A DNA stretch of 12,550 nucleotides from an uncultured Clostridia bacterium (GTDB lineage: Bacteria > Bacillota > Clostridia > Christensenellales > Aristaeellaceae), in contig CAKTYE010000071.1 in NCBI GenBank assembly GCA_934631985.1, positions 1 to 12,550 on the forward strand, in the 5' to 3' direction. The first letter of the stretch is position 1. Each line of letters opens with the position of its first letter. The notes beneath the pieces were generated by a model, which saw only the letters and a program-made list of their open reading frames with translations, had not been told where the DNA came from and did not search any database. The translations under genes were made by a program, and so were the position numbers. This document shows, in pieces, positions 12,537 to 12,550 of the stretch.

Positions 12537-12550
12537 ATGCCGCAAAAAAG
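12537..12550 (+). CDS. Start of a gene cut by the window end
   Basis: ATG CCG CAA AAA AG with AAGGGAG 7 nt upstream (12523-12529). Only MPQK and part of the next codon are visible, so no function can be given. Confidence 0.4.

Noticed and set aside
1..12550. tRNA, rRNA and CRISPR arrays
   Set aside because: No T-loop/CCA-type cloverleaf, rRNA segment or regularly spaced repeats were seen on either strand by eye.

Overview
The window looks like chromosomal DNA of a moderately GC-rich member of the Bacillota (Clostridia type). This is inferred from strong AGGAGG-type ribosome sites, sigma-A-like promoters, a SurA/PrsA-type foldase, an energy-coupling-factor (ECF) S component and a glnS-gltX pair. 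No species can be named from the sequence alone.

Layout. 108-1735 (+): an ECF-family sigma factor overlapping by 4 nt a single-pass membrane protein that is probably its regulator, ending at a textbook terminator. 1736-2230: non-coding, with a cluster of perfect hairpins. 2231-3649 (-): an exported peptidyl-prolyl isomerase/foldase whose parvulin-like domain carries an acidic insert; it has its own promoter and terminator. 3856-4411 (+): a small AT-rich unknown gene with its own promoter, bracketed by 30-nt imperfect direct repeats. 4459-8449 (-): an ECF transporter S component, then gltX and glnS, with two related hairpin elements in opposite orientation between gltX and the transporter gene. 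8705-10426 (+): a divergently transcribed two-gene operon encoding a zinc-type macrodomain protein and a class M sirtuin (SirTM). Its promoter carries an 18-nt palindrome over the -35 box.

10407-12437 is a scarred region. The middle of an AlbA_2/HATPase_c_4-type ATP-binding protein directly abuts the end of SirTM, its N-terminal domain missing. Its C-terminal winged helix reappears about 1.1 kb further on, at 12099-12332. Between the two lie hairpin-rich non-coding DNA and an AT-rich lipoprotein gene, whose transcription unit is bracketed by a perfect 14-bp inverted repeat. Just after the winged-helix fragment is a decayed copy of the 3' end of the SirTM gene, with nonsense changes. The roughly 2 kb in between is therefore bounded by direct repeats of the SirTM 3' end. 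The window ends at the start of another gene, whose ribosome site could be sequestered in a hairpin.

The main biological theme is the macrodomain/SirTM pair. In known systems the sirtuin ADP-ribosylates a lipoylated GcvH-like carrier and the macrodomain removes the mark. Here the pair stands without a GcvH-L or lipoate ligase gene within the window.
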